From the NCBI RefSeq assembly GCF_024139115.2, contig NC_085140.1, forward strand, positions 333,619,953 to 333,683,952: a stretch of 64,000 bases of DNA, given 5' to 3'. Within the stretch, counting starts at the first letter, position 1. Each line of letters opens with the position of its first letter. Source of the stretch: Armigeres subalbatus. Its lineage: Eukaryota; Arthropoda; Insecta; Diptera; Culicidae. A program made the translations under genes and the position numbers. Of this stretch, positions 21,569-32,526 are shown in pieces. The notes below the pieces were generated by a model. That model did no database searches. It was not told the DNA's origin and was given only the letters and a program-made list of their open reading frames with translations.

Positions 21569-22566
21569 GGGATCAGTACACAAGGCCGAACCACAGAAGG
21601 CCGAATCACAAAAGGCCGAAAATGTTCTAGCATACCGAAAGGCCGAATGATACAAAAGGCCGAATCATTACAAATGTTTCAATCTTCCAACCAAGATAAC
21701 TTGGAATACTCAAAAATTAACGTTTACTTTTATTATGCTGCCCCATAAAGAAAAACTTGTCCACGTGTTTTGCAACTACTAGCAGCGATGTAATTAATTG
21801 TATTCAGTTAAGGTATTTAACGTCAGTTCAACGTCGAAGTTCAATCTTTCAACTGAAATAAGTGGCGGTGTTTATAGAGTCAATTTGAATCCTTATATAT
21901 TGCATAATAAATCAATCTTTATTGCAGTAATAAAAGGATGAACATAACTGAACACTGTATACATATAAATATTAGCACTTTAAAGTGCTGATGCAGTAAA
22001 CTTATCATCATCAGTAGTATTGGGAAAAGTCAAATTCCCAAATCTAATGCAAGAGCCCGAGTTAAAATCCACCGGATTCATGGCTCACAGAACCACATAA
22101 TCGAATCTCCGATTCGCATAAATGTAGGAGTTGTGCGCTTCATGATGCACACTACTCACGATCTAATTGCAACATCAGAAGCTAAACAAAATCAATTTCA
22201 TTTTCCAAATATTACGTTTTTAACTAAAAGCTGTATTTCATTTTTTCCTAATTTAAGAGAAACTGACTTTTGGCAAGAAATCACAAAATAATCCGAATAA
22301 TCTATATTAAGTAATTAAGTAATTAATATTAAGAAATTAGCCGTTCAACATTTGGAAAATTACTCTATTTGAATAAAAAAAGTCCGAATAAACTCGGCAG
22401 ACCAACAAAGTGGACCGGAGCGAGCGCGCGCTTGCTCCGGTCCACTTTGTTGGTCTGCCGAGTTTATTCGGCCTTTTGTGGTTTCGGCCTTTTGTGCATT
22501 CGGCCTTTTTTGCTTTCGGCCTTTTGTAATTCGGCCATTCGTGATTCGGCCTTTCGTAGTAGACCC
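21569..22566. mobile_element. hAT-type MITE with AAGGCCGAA repeats
   Basis: It is flanked by the 8-bp duplication GATTGGAC (21561-21568 and 22567-22574), as expected for hAT transposons. The ends are built from repeated AAGGCCGAA words in inverted orientation (left 21590-21665, right 22470-22560). The 998-bp element has no transposase. It carries an 88-bp palindrome at 22384-22471. Confidence 0.8.
22384..22471. repeat. 88-bp near-perfect palindrome
   Basis: The arm beginning CCGAATAAACTCGGCAGACC is repeated in inverse form to 22471 (ending GGTCTGCCGAGTTTATTCGG). Pairing continues through a GCGCGC centre with a single mismatch pair. Confidence 0.9.
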
Positions 22567-23913
22567 GATTGGACTAAGTACTGCTCCTTGAGGTACGCCG
22601 TATGGAATGAGTTTCTTCTCTGATTTTTCGCCGTCGACGGCTACATGGTAGGATCGATCGTTAAGAAAACTCCGGATAATCTTTATTGTGGCAATTGGGA
22701 AGTTACCCAAGTTCATTTTATGAAGAATAGCTTCTTGCCAGACTGAGTCGTAAGCTTTTTCTACGTCAAGGAGTATCATTCCAGACGATCTTCCTTGAGT
22801 GAAGTTACTACGAACGTGTTTTACTAGTCGCAATAATTGGTGAGCGGTTGAGTGGCCTCTCTTGAACCCAAATTGTTGATCAGGAATGATTCGTATAGTT
22901 TCTAGGTGAGCTTCGATCCGAGTTAGAATCAATCGTTCCAGTAGCTTACTGATTGTTGGAAGAGGGCTAATCGGGCGATGGTTTGAAGGGAGCGTGGCAT
23001 CTTTCTTTGGTTTTGGGATTGAAATTATAACGGCGTGCTTCCATTGAGTAGGGAAGTAGCTGGTTTTTAAACATGCCGAAAAAACGTTAGCAAGAAAAAC
23101 TATACCCTTTCGAGGAAGATTTTTTAGCAAGACGTTCCGTATCTGGTCGTTACCTGGAGACTTTTTAGTTTTCAAAGAATGAATAAGTTTTTTTACTTCT
23201 TTTGGACGAACAAGCCATGAGTTGTCTGGTCTGGACAGGCATTGTCCAGATAATCCAGGGTACGATTGACACTTTCAGTGGTTGCAAAGTCACTTACCAT
23301 TGAGTTAGTGTGTGATTTTGCGAAGTTTTCCGCTAATATTTGAGCCTTTGTCGCAGGAGAAGAAATCAGCATATTGTTACTGCGGAGAGGAGGGCTGTAC
23401 TTACAATTTTTTGCAACGCCTTGAATATTTTCCAGAACTGATTGCTCCGGTAGTCTATCGATTGTAGTGTTTCACTAAATTTGCGGAAGTGTGCCTGATT
23501 GCATTCATCCACAATTCTACGGTTCAGCGACAGAACGATGTTCTTGTACGTTGGATCCCTTGTCCTAATCCACTGACGCCGACGTCGGTTACGTAGCGCG
23601 ATAAGCAATCGAGTATTTTCAGGAACTGTCGTTGGTTCATATGGCCGACTGGTTACTAGGGGAACAGCAGCATTTTCAGCCTCTAGCAGCATCTTTGTGA
23701 AGGACTCAACTGCTCTGTTAATATCTGCTACATTTTCTAGAGCAACGAAAGTAGGGTCCAACAGGTTTAGGCTCGTATCTATTTTTTGTTGAAACATTCT
23801 CCAGTTAGCTCGGCTGTAGCAGCGAAAGGAGCGCATTTGCATCGTAGGTTCAGCGTCAAGGTGCACAGTGAAAGTTACAGGTAGGTAATCGGATGATAGT
23901 TCGTTGTGAGTTA

Positions 23914-24850
23914 GGGGTGATCGGGGCAATATGGGCCACCTAAGGAAATCGTTCCGAAAAGCGCTGAAAAGCTCAAAAAAACATCGTTCAAATGTAGTTG
24001 ACTTATACTAGAGAATGTTACCTTTCATATAACGTCGATGATTGACGAAAAATGCGTTTGGAAATTGTTGGAATGCACTTTTGAAAATGTATTGATTTCA
24101 ATGTGTGTTCCCGACTATACGGGGCAATATGAGCCACCATTTGGGGCAGTATGGGCCACCCATCCAAAACGTTTTTTTAGGCGAAAAAAGTGTCGTAATA
24201 TGGAAGAATATGATATTCTTACAACAGTTGTGAGTATTCCATACCAAATAAAATTAAAAAACCGCACAACAGCGGACTGAAGCGATTTGCCACTCTTCAC
24301 CGTTTGAACAGCCACATTTCAATTAGTCAATGGTCATTTTTTCTGTTTCAATCGCAGTAATGCGCTGTTGTAATTTTTCCGTAATGAATCTTACACATAT
24401 GATAATATTCTTGTATTTAACTACTGAAATTTGAACTTGTTCGCACTTTAAGGCCTGATATCTGGCTCTGTGCAGGTATGCCCATATTGCCCCATAGAGA
24501 CTGGTTTTGGGAAAAAAAAGTTTTATGATAAATTCAGATTTGTATCAATCCAAACATGTGTGCACAATATTCAATTTTAATATATCTTTGGATTGTGGGG
24601 TATTTTTGACCTGTATTTTAATCAGTTTTGTGTCAAAACTTTTTTTATAAACTTCAAATCTTATAATAATTTTGCCTATGCAGCGAAAATTTACATTTTC
24701 AAGTGTATTTTCATGTCTGAATTGAATTTTAATGCTGTTTTCACGTTGATGCATGTGTGGAGCATCCTCTTAAAGATCGTAAAACTTTTACATGATAGAA
24801 CTTGTCAATAAGCTCAAAATGAGGGTGGCTCATATTGCCCCTACTGCCCC
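23914..24850. mobile_element. TA-flanked MITE, GGGGCAATATGGGCCACC ends
   Basis: It is flanked by TA (23912-23913 and 24851-24852). The inverted ends share GGGGCAATATGNGCCACC, preceded by another GGGG block. Further copies of GGGGCA(A/G)TATG..CCACC lie inside (24121-24162, inverse at 24478-24495). The 937-bp element has no transposase and interrupts the retrotransposon ORF2. Confidence 0.8.
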
Positions 24851-25472
24851 TATTGGTTTCGTCATGTCAATAACATTGTTGGACAAAACTAAGTCTAGTG
24901 TCGACGGTCTTCCACGGCCTACGGGGTGGAAGGTGAAAGAGTCTGGGTGGTGTACGTGGAAATTGTACTGTGAAACAATATTTTGGAGAGTTGTTCCTGC
25001 TTTGTTTGCTTTCATACAGTTCCATTGGCGATGCCTTGCGTTCAAATCACCGATAACAAACGCCGGTCCGTTATAACGCATTAAACTTTTGAGATCGTCC
25101 TTGTACTTATTCCAACATAGTGATGATTTGACTCCCGGAAAGTAAGCCGCAATGAAGTGAACGTTGACTCCGCGTCTTGTTGGGATCGAGATGCCAACAG
25201 TTTCCATTGATGTAGTTGAGGTATTTAGTGTGACGTATTTGATTCCTTTTCGGACAGCGATTAACACTCCTCCCCCTCGTTCGTTTTCGCCAGTGGGACG
25301 ATCGAATCGAATACAGTTGTACGTGGGGTGAACGAAAGAAGATGCAGGGCGCAACCAGGTTTCGGTGACGATTCCCACGTCGATTTTAAAACGAAGCAGG
25401 AAGTCGAAGAATTCGATTTTTTTGTTCGATACAGATCTGCTGTTCCAGTTAACCACATTTAAAGTTTGTGGG

Positions 25473-26663
25473 TTAGACATTGTAGACATATTTTATCATA
25501 AGCTCGGATAGAGCCATGAACTGTTTCTCTTTATTGCGGCATCCTTTCAAGCGTGCGAATAGGTCCCTAGCCAGACACATAAATTCCGATAAAGTGAAAA
25601 GACCAGTTGTACTGCTCTCTTCAGTAGGGTTGATCAGTACTTCGGAATATAAGCGCGGAATATCTAGCTGCTTTTGGAGCTGAAGCTTTTGGGGTGCATA
25701 TTTGATCACCACCCAGTGAAGGCCAGTTCGCTGTCTGTTGTTCTGTTCGAGAAGTTTTTGGATTTTCGCTGTTGCTGCTGGTGATCTCTGGCAAGAGCTC
25801 GGCTTTGTAGATAGTTTTTCCTGGCAACACATCCTTGGTAGTTAGCGGTATGATTACCACTACAGTTTGCACATCGCACTTTTGAACGGGTAATAGCTGG
25901 ATCTAACGTTTCAAGATCCGCTTTCGCTGGGAGGCTGCATGCCGCCGAGAGATGTTTTTCCCCACACTTGACGCAGAGTGGAGTGATTTTGCAGTTTTCC
26001 ATACCATGTCCAAAGCGTTGACAACGAAAACATTGTACCGCATCGGAGGACTTCCGAGTAAAATAGCGCCATTTGACCACGATACTGAACAGTGCTTTAA
26101 TTTTCTGTAGTTCAAGTAGTTTCACTTTACCTTTCTCAAAAAAAAAGAAGATAAAGGATGCTTTCTTCAGCACCTGATCTTTTCCGTGAGAAGATTTTTA
26201 TTTCCTTCGGTACAACGTTGTGCAACGCGAGTTCCTCTGCTAGCTCCTGCACGGTGTAGTCCGGGAGGCCAGAGAGAATCATCTTCAATGGTTGGTTTTC
26301 GGCTGGAGTGTACGAGAAGTACTCGATGTTTGCTGTATTCAGTGCTGCGATAATGTTTTGGTGCTGAAGTTGTCCATCTTGGTGGCCATGGACCATAAGT
26401 TGCACGCCAGCTTTCACTGCCTTCAGGTGATATGCTTGCTGGGGTATATTAGTAACATTGAGCAACTCACGAACTTGCTTCGTGCCTTTATTTACAATGT
26501 TGATTGGGGGTAGTCGGACTTTTTTTTCCTGCACAAGTGTGCCGCTTTGTTGTGGCACTTGGAAATCAAATCCATCGGAATCCGCGAGGAGGCCGAAACC
26601 ATAGTGAGTAGTAACATTACCTGGCGTGGTTACGGGAATCTTCCGTTTTTTTACGCTTAGCAT
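25473..26663 (-). pseudogene. Jockey ORF1 (gag-like, C2HC zinc knuckles)
   Basis: The start at 26663 reads MLSVKKRKIPVTT. An LKMILSGLPDYTVQELAEEL region is typical of the domain before the knuckles. CCHC-type knuckles follow: CFRCQRFGHGMENC, CVKCGEKHLSAAC and CANCSGNHTANYQGC. The reading frame shifts at an A/T homopolymer (plus strand near 26138-26147), then again between about 25700 and 25830. The last frame ends at 25473, inside the start of ORF2. It is probably an RNA-binding nucleocapsid-like protein in intact elements; this copy is broken. Confidence 0.8.
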
Positions 26664-26919
26664 CTTGGCTGTGAGAGGTTATGTCGCGCACGGAACCTTT
26701 GTAATCGCGGCGAATCATTGCGAAGGAAGCACTTTGTGGACAAACTTTAAGTGCCCTGGCATTTTCCAGCTGGATGCCGCTTTCGCGAAAATTGACGTTA
26801 AGAGATGGGTGGAAAAAGAGTTTTTTGCATAAAAAGTACGCGAGACTTTCGTTAGCTTGTAAACACGATTAGTTTGACAGCTCGAATTCCACTTCATCGA
26901 ATTGAATCATAACATGTTT

Positions 26920-27016
26920 TAGGGACGGTTTCTTCACCTCCGCTTAGTGCTTAAGCCAAGTTTAAGCGTATGGGTAAGCACCGCTTAAGAGTTAAGCGGA
27001 GGTGAAGAAATTTACT
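26920..27016. mobile_element. ~97-bp MITE, copy 3 of the RpL23-intron family
   Basis: It shares TTCTTCACCTCCGCTTA, GTATGGGTAAGCACCGCTTA and GGAGGTGAAGAAA with 18209-18304 and 18345-18443. It lies 17 bp beyond the target duplication of the Jockey element. Confidence 0.7.
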
Positions 27017-28196
27017 TATAGAATAACTTAATTATAGTGATTTTTCATCCTGGGTCATTCTTCATCACTGTCAATGCAGGGGCCTTACTTGAGGGATCTC
27101 CCTCTCCTCATTCCGCTTTTTTACGATTTAAACGAATCGATTGATATTTTTAAGTCATCGGTTTGAAAGTGCTTTATGTCGGTTTAAGAATGGTATGCAC
27201 CATCAGTCATTTCCTGGATAGTTGTCTTTAAAGCGGTTTTGCTTTCTTTCCCCACCATCCATATTGCCACAATTTTGTTAAGATCATTATTTTAAAAAGG
27301 CATTTCCACAGCAAGCAGCAAACCTTCCACAAGTGTTGGATCTTCTTGGGGATTCAACACTGTTTGACCACCGTAAGTTTTAATTTTACTGTTTTCTGTA
27401 TTAAGATAAATATTGCTGGGGACAAATCGTACCGCCAAGCGGCTTCCCGGATAAACAAGTTTTCTTTGAAAAAAATAGACTACATGCAACTTCCTGCAGG
27501 TTTCAAGTTGTTTCGCGGCAAGGTAAAGGAATTCTGTAATATAAATGGTCGGGGTTCAACTAAACCGCACCAAGCGGCTTTTAGACTGACTTGTGATATT
27601 TTGTTCGCAAAAGGAATGGGAATTATTTTATGTCACTACATGCGTACATTTGTTGTAAAATATCCTCAGCTATGGCGTCGAACGATGTCTGATGCGATTT
27701 GTGATTAATTGAATCTGTTACACGAAAACTTTATCAAAAAAATGGAAATTTTCCATTGGCGCTTGATGTGATTTGGCTAAACCCCGACCAAATGCTAGTT
27801 TGAAAAAAAAATGTTAAAAAATCAGCAGTTGTTGATAAATTAAACTATCGTGTATCAGCTGTTGCAAATCACCCGCAGGGGACTAATTTCGAAAAAAGTT
27901 GATTTTTCAAAAACAAATAATTTTATTATTTTATAGTTTTCACGGAATTACATACCTAATTAGGTACTGTAACTGGAGAGGGGGTCGATTTTGGTGAAAT
28001 TATTTTCAATTTGCTACACGAACTTGTGATTAACGACGTTCGACTTTCAATTATAACGAAACAGTTTCACCAAATTGTTTGACGACTTTGGCATCCCTAC
28101 AGCTCATCATAACTATAAAGCTTTGGTACACCCTATGCCACCCTGAAACGAGATATGTATGTTTCTTTCTTATTTCATTATTGTCTTGTTTTTGCA
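27017..28196. other. Intergenic; repeat relic at 27755-27795
   Basis: No recognisable gene was found. Short open frames on both strands at 27292-27708 have no family resemblance I can name. The segment around 27760-27795 (TGATTTGGCTAAACCCCGAC) is related to 5645-5668 next to the nested elements in alpha-COP intron 2. Confidence 0.4.
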
Positions 28197-28219
28197 AATA
28201 AAGTTCAGTTGAGTTCCAT

Positions 28220-28605
28220 GACCCGTAATGCTGGGTAGATACCTTTACGTGGTGTGTTACGGGGTAAGATCTACCACGGTTACATTGCCAGCTACAGGCA
28301 AATCCTGACCCAACGAATACCTTCCTAAATATCCAACGCTGTGGTACTTATAAGGGCGTCGCTAAGTCGATAGCCTCTCGTTAAGTAAGAACTACATTAA
28401 CAATTCCTTCCTCTCCTAGTTACGGTGAAGATGGGCGTGGCCAGGAGTAGTAATCCTCATGCTTTTGTTATTTTTGTTTAAGACTGGAATCAAGGACCAC
28501 TCCCCTTCTTGATTTCTGATAGCATTCTAGATAAGGATCTCAAAAGTAGAACATGAGTATCACTAGTGTCCAATCTACGAATTACACCGTAACAATGCTA
28601 ATGCT
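28220..28605 (+). mobile_element. Short non-LTR retroelement or SINE-like insertion
   Basis: A 23-bp direct repeat (28197-28219 and 28606-28628, core AAAGTTCAGTTGAGTTCC) brackets 386 bp. The insert ends in GCTAAT repeats (AATGCTAATGCTAAT). A long target duplication plus a simple-repeat tail indicates target-primed retrotransposition. No protein was seen. It may be a 5'-truncated LINE tail or a SINE. Confidence 0.6.
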
Positions 28606-28628
28606 AATAAAGTTCAGTTGAGTTCCAT

Positions 28629-29101
28629 AGTCAAGAGAAACAAGACGTGTTTTTTTACTGACTTGACTACGGAGAGAATATTGCGTTTACAGTCCGCTTA
28701 CTTCCGAAGGAAACAAAATAATAAACAAAAAAACAGCAGTAAGTAATATTTTCACCTAAATACAAACTAGGCACACCAAATACAATGTAACCTAGGGATG
28801 CGTGATGATCGATGTTTGGGTTTATTTTTATTGTAAAAAAAAAAAAAACTTGTGGAAACCCCAAGTGTTGCAAGTCACCCCGTTTGACGGTGACAATCCT
28901 GTGAGTTGTATCAACTGTTGGGAGCACCATCCATCGTTTACACCGCGAATAACAGATGACTGCGGTAGACCGGGCACGTAGCCAGAATGTCGGACAGTAA
29001 TCCGGTGAAGGAGATACACATGCGAGCATAGTGGATCGATCAGGTGGAAGACGATTTGCGGACCCTCCATCGACTGCTTGGTTGGCGACTTGTAGCCATT
29101 T
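28629..29101. other. Intergenic
   Basis: No gene was found. A 15-base A run lies at about 28836-28850. TTGCAAGTCACCCC at 28868 recalls similar words at 20575 and 27862. Confidence 0.35.
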
Positions 29102-29246
29102 GGGCTTATTCTACGAGTGGAGTGACGTGAGATTGCTCGAATGACGTGAGAAGAGTCGTATAGCCCCATTTGAATAACATGGTCACCTCACGTGAGAATT
29201 GCCAAAATCGACTCACCTCACGTCACTCGACTCGTAGAATAAGCCC
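29102..29246. mobile_element. 145-bp MITE, TTATTCTACGAG ends, copy 2
   Basis: Inverse copy of 16393-16537 with the same length and only a few differences. It begins GGGCTTATTCTACGAG and ends CTCGTAGAATAAGCCC. Confidence 0.85.
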
Positions 29247-29395
29247 AATTGACCGAGCTGACTGGATAAGACTTTTATGCTTCGCACAGGGCACTCCGGC
29301 CTTAGTCTGAAAATAAATAAATAAAAAACACTCCCGAAGACAGCTTCTCTTCCCTTCATGGGCTCAACAGGTTTATTATTTCAATCGAATCTCCT

Positions 29396-31085
29396 CTACC
29401 CCAATCCAATATCCTTCTTCATGAGAACCTCCTTCAATGCGCGTAATCTATCCACTTGCATCAGCGGTTCATCGGGGTGGCACTTCTTCATGTGCATCAC
29501 ATAGATTCGCCGATGGACGAAAGCCTCCTCACAGACATGGCACTTGTATGGCGTTTCGCCGGAGTGTGTCCGCAGATGAATATTGAGCACGTGCTTTCGG
29601 TAGAACGATTTTCCACACTGCGGGCAAACAAAGTCCCGTCTTTGGTTGTGAATGTCCATGTGCCTGTCCAATGCGTGTCTGAAATTAAAAAGGAAACAAG
29701 CCATCATACTCGTTTACTTGGAATATCGAAGAAATCGGTAGGTATTAATCTCACTGGGTAATGGTTTTCACATGGCAAAGAGAGCACTGAAACTTTTTCT
29801 CCGAATGTGCAGCTCGGAGGTGCTGTTTGTAAGCGATTCTGCTGATGCTAACCCGACTACAAATTTCGCAGGTAATGTTTTGACCGCTGGCGTGACTTCG
29901 GTTGATGTGCTTCCGCAGATTTGCGATACAGTGAAACCGCAGTCCGCATTCCTCGCAGCTGTATGGCTCCACACCTTTGTGACGGTTCATGTGGCTTTCC
30001 ATTCGCTGGGGATTGATCGATTTGCCGCATATGTCACACACCTGGTCGTAAAATGAGAAGTATAGTAAATAAATAAGATCGAAAGATTAAGACTTATGTT
30101 TGCCGAGTCTGTCTGAACCTTATAGACTCGGAAACTACTGATTCTTAAGATGGTTTGAGACTCCTCCCCGCTTTGGAAAGGGGGGCTCCCATACAAATGA
30201 AACACCAATTTCTTCATAACTCGAAATCTAATCAGAGAATAAATCAATTTTAGGCGAAACGAAGTTGGTCGGGTCTGCTAGTATTTAATAAACATAACAC
30301 CTTACCTTTTTCATATCGCTCATCAGCATTTTCTTATAATACCGCTGATATTCTTCTTGCGACATAGCCTTTTCCTCGTCAGTTTGTCGAAATTTTCGCC
30401 TATAGGGGCGTATTTTTTTAGCAGTTTTGTCCATTTGACATTCATCAGCATTATCTTCTGGTTGTATTTCTTCCGTAGTCAATATTTCAACAATTGTTGA
30501 TTCAGCATCTGGTTCCTGTAGGAATTCAATATCTTCAGTGTCTGATGGTGGTGGTTGCACAGGTAAAGATTCTGAATTTTTCGAAGCTGTTTGACGGCTG
30601 TTGTCCTTCTTTGAAGAATCATTCACCAATGAAGTAGTCCCTTCAGTAGTATTCAGTGGAAGAGTAACTTCTTCTGAACAGTTTTGCAGAAGGGAATTAA
30701 GCAACAGCTCGGACTGGTAATCATCATCTATCTCTATCTTAGTTGATGCTACATCTCCTTGCAGAAACTGTCGGGTACGTTTTTTGAAAGCATGATACAC
30801 TTCAACCTCTCTCTGGCAAGAACTGCACACATGGTATTTTTCCTTACCGGGAGTAATCTTCACCTAAAATAAACCATCCATATAAATAGACTCTTTATAT
30901 TATTTAAGATGTTGCCAACGATGTGGCTGATTCTTCTTTATACTAACCCACATACAGGCGATATCTTGCAGCTTTTCGCGAAAATCTCGATTCCATAACA
31001 GTTTATTCGGTTCACAGTCTACTTGACAAATCCGGCAGCGAATTCGTCTGGAACGCGGTCGTTTTTTGGGTTTATTTATGTCCAT
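29396..31085 (-). CDS. ZAD-C2H2 zinc-finger protein
   Basis: This is a probable DNA-binding transcription factor of the insect ZAD family. The exons are 31085-30948, 30863-30306, 30041-29755 and 29678-29396. Splices are GT-AG and keep frame, giving 421 aa. The ZAD zinc-binding domain (CRICQVDC, then CSSC) spans exons 1-2, residues about 17-75, and mediates dimerisation in known members. An acidic, Ser/Glu-rich linker follows. Six C2H2 fingers fill residues 233 to about 400: CDICGK, CEECGL, CEICSR, CSLCHV, CPQCGK and CHVCEE. The fourth finger is split by intron 3 and is only complete after splicing. TTTATT at 29371 gives a minus-strand polyadenylation signal about 20 bp past the stop. Intron 2 holds a Helitron-like end. 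The target is unknown. Confidence 0.88.
30107..30281 (+). mobile_element. Helitron-like 3' end, copy 2
   Basis: It matches 14079-14315 from CTGTCTGAACCTTATAGACT to GGGTCTGCTAG|T, but lacks about 50 bp internally (junction near 30140). It lies in intron 2 of the ZAD-C2H2 gene, antisense to it. Confidence 0.4.
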
Positions 31086-31190
31086 TATCTTTGCCGGTCA
31101 ATGCTGAATAATTTATTTGTCTGTTCCTTATTCTTAGGCTGTCAGAGGATGAAAACAACACATGCTAAGCGCGCGGTACATAAAAAGTGG

Positions 31191-31458
31191 ATAATTCAAG
31201 CTCTATCTGGAATAAGGGCGAATGTCGCAAGAGAGAATTCTCTTCGCCAACTTCCCCTCTTTTAAATTAAAGTGACAAGCAGATGATTTCGTTGCGGTTT
31301 TACCCCTCAGAACGAAAGAAAACAATGAAAACTTGCATTCTGAGGTGATAAACCGCGATGAAATTCACTGCTTGTCACTTTTATTTAAAAGAGGGGAAGT
31401 CGACGAAGAGAATCCTCTCTTGCGACATTCGCCCTTTTACCAGATAGAGCTTGAATTA
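31191..31458. mobile_element. MITE with ~115-bp inverted arms
   Basis: Arms starting ATAATTCAAGCTCTATCTGG are inverted at 31340-31458. They include AAGGGCGAATGTCGCAAGAG and CTTCCCCTCTTTTAAAT. It lies about 100 bp upstream of the ZAD-C2H2 start, so it may lie in that gene's promoter region. Confidence 0.8.
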
Positions 31459-31470
31459 TATAAGAAATAT

Positions 31471-31735
31471 ATATCTCGCGGTTAGTTTCATAGGGGCGTA
31501 ACTGAATAGATCGATTTCTCTTCATCGATGTTTTCTTTTTATTATTGTACCGAATTGCGCTAGTTTGTCGATTATATAATGGTTTGGTTTGATAAGGGAT
31601 GATTGTATCTTGCACCAGAATCAATAATCACGGTTGTAGCATTTGAAACAATTGAGTTATTAACACAATATAAAATCGATTAAGAGAAATCGATCAATAC
31701 AGTTACGCCCCTATGAAACTAAGCGCGAGAAATAT
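31471..31735. mobile_element. MITE, TCTCGCGGTTAGTTTCATAG ends
   Basis: The left arm (31471-31535) and right arm (31675-31735) are inverse, sharing AGTTTCATAGGGGCGTAACTG and AGATCGATTTCTCTT. AAATATA borders both sides. Confidence 0.75.
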
Positions 31736-31768
31736 AAGATTTTTTTTTGTCCCAATTGATAATGAAAT

Positions 31769-32320
31769 CAAGCATAATTTTTCATAACGACGTATGTAAC
31801 AAATATGAGGATTCGAGAAATCCTTTGCAGAAAGTTGGCAAAACTTTTTCTAAAACTGTTTTAAAACTAAATCTTTTTTCAATACTTTTTTCCGCTGGCA
31901 TGCATCATTACAAGACACGCAATAAGCGTGCTTCACAGTAAAACTCAGTTCATTCAAATTCATTGTGAAAAACGATAAAATTATACATACACCGGTATGC
32001 TACACGTACGTCAGTGTACATTGGTCGGTTTTCCATAGTGCACGATTGACACAACTGCAGTTTTGTTTTGTTTTGATTTTTTTTTGTTACATAGGTCGCT
32101 CTCAGTTCCCATATGTTAAAGCGACGTATGTAACAGTGAGACTTCAAAAATAGATTTTTTACATACGTCGATTCGCAAAAGATTGAATTAAAGAATTTTA
32201 AGATCTGAAATCAGTAAAATCGATGCGTATTATATAAAGCCGCGTGTGATTGTCACGTTGTATTAAAAACCCCGTTTTGTTTACTTTTGTTACATACGTC
32301 GTTATGAAAATTATGCTTGA
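31769..32320. mobile_element. MITE with repeated GACGTATGTAAC motif
   Basis: CAAGCATAATTTT(T)CATAACGACGTATGTAACAAA-type ends are inverted at 31769-31802 and 32287-32320. The same (C)GACGTATGTAAC word recurs inside, at about 32119 and inverted at about 32160. It is non-coding. Confidence 0.65.
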
Positions 32321-32526
32321 AATGTTTAAATTGATTGATTCGCAAAATTAATTCATCTTCAAATGTTTCTAACATGTTGAGAACATTTTTTTTGCGATGC
32401 TAGATTTTCAATAATGTGAGTTTAAATATGTAACTCGGCAATACGCAGCTTTGAAAATAAAATTAAATGTCTTTGCTTTAACCATGTCGTTAGGTTTGTC
32501 TATTTTGAAATCTGCATCTCATGGCC

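Larger units (their letters stand above)
21003..25489 (-). pseudogene. Jockey ORF2 (endonuclease-reverse transcriptase), split
   Basis: ORF2 starts at 25489. The endonuclease part (25489-24853) has NVVNWNSRSVSNKK, ETWL and FVIGDLNARHRQWN. It continues after the insertion at 23911-23366. The reverse transcriptase lies at 23175-22567 and 21568-21003: SPGNDQIRNVLLK, QFGFKRGHSTAHQ, LLDVEKAYDSVW, GVPQGAVLSPI and FADDTGYL. Besides the two insertions there are at least two frameshifts between about 23400 and 23180 (including one next to a T/A run), so it is inactive. The frame across each insertion is restored exactly when the insert and one target copy are ignored. Confidence 0.85.
20611..26890 (-). 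mobile_element. Jockey-type non-LTR retrotransposon, interrupted
   Basis: A minus-strand element runs from 26890 (5') to 20611 (3'). ACTTCATCGAATT is present at both borders (20598-20610 and 26891-26903) as a 13-bp target duplication. The 3' tail is a run of TTGAA pentamers (plus strand 20611-20635). It carries a gag-like ORF1 and an endonuclease-reverse transcriptase ORF2, which overlap by 17 nt as is common in this clade. Two later DNA-transposon insertions (21569-22566 and 23914-24850) sit inside ORF2. Removing both leaves about 4.3 kb, within the usual size range. Confidence 0.85.

Noticed and set aside
27292..27708. Overlapping frames on both strands (65 and 120 codons)
   Set aside because: No recognisable motif and no splice or promoter support; I could not name a family.
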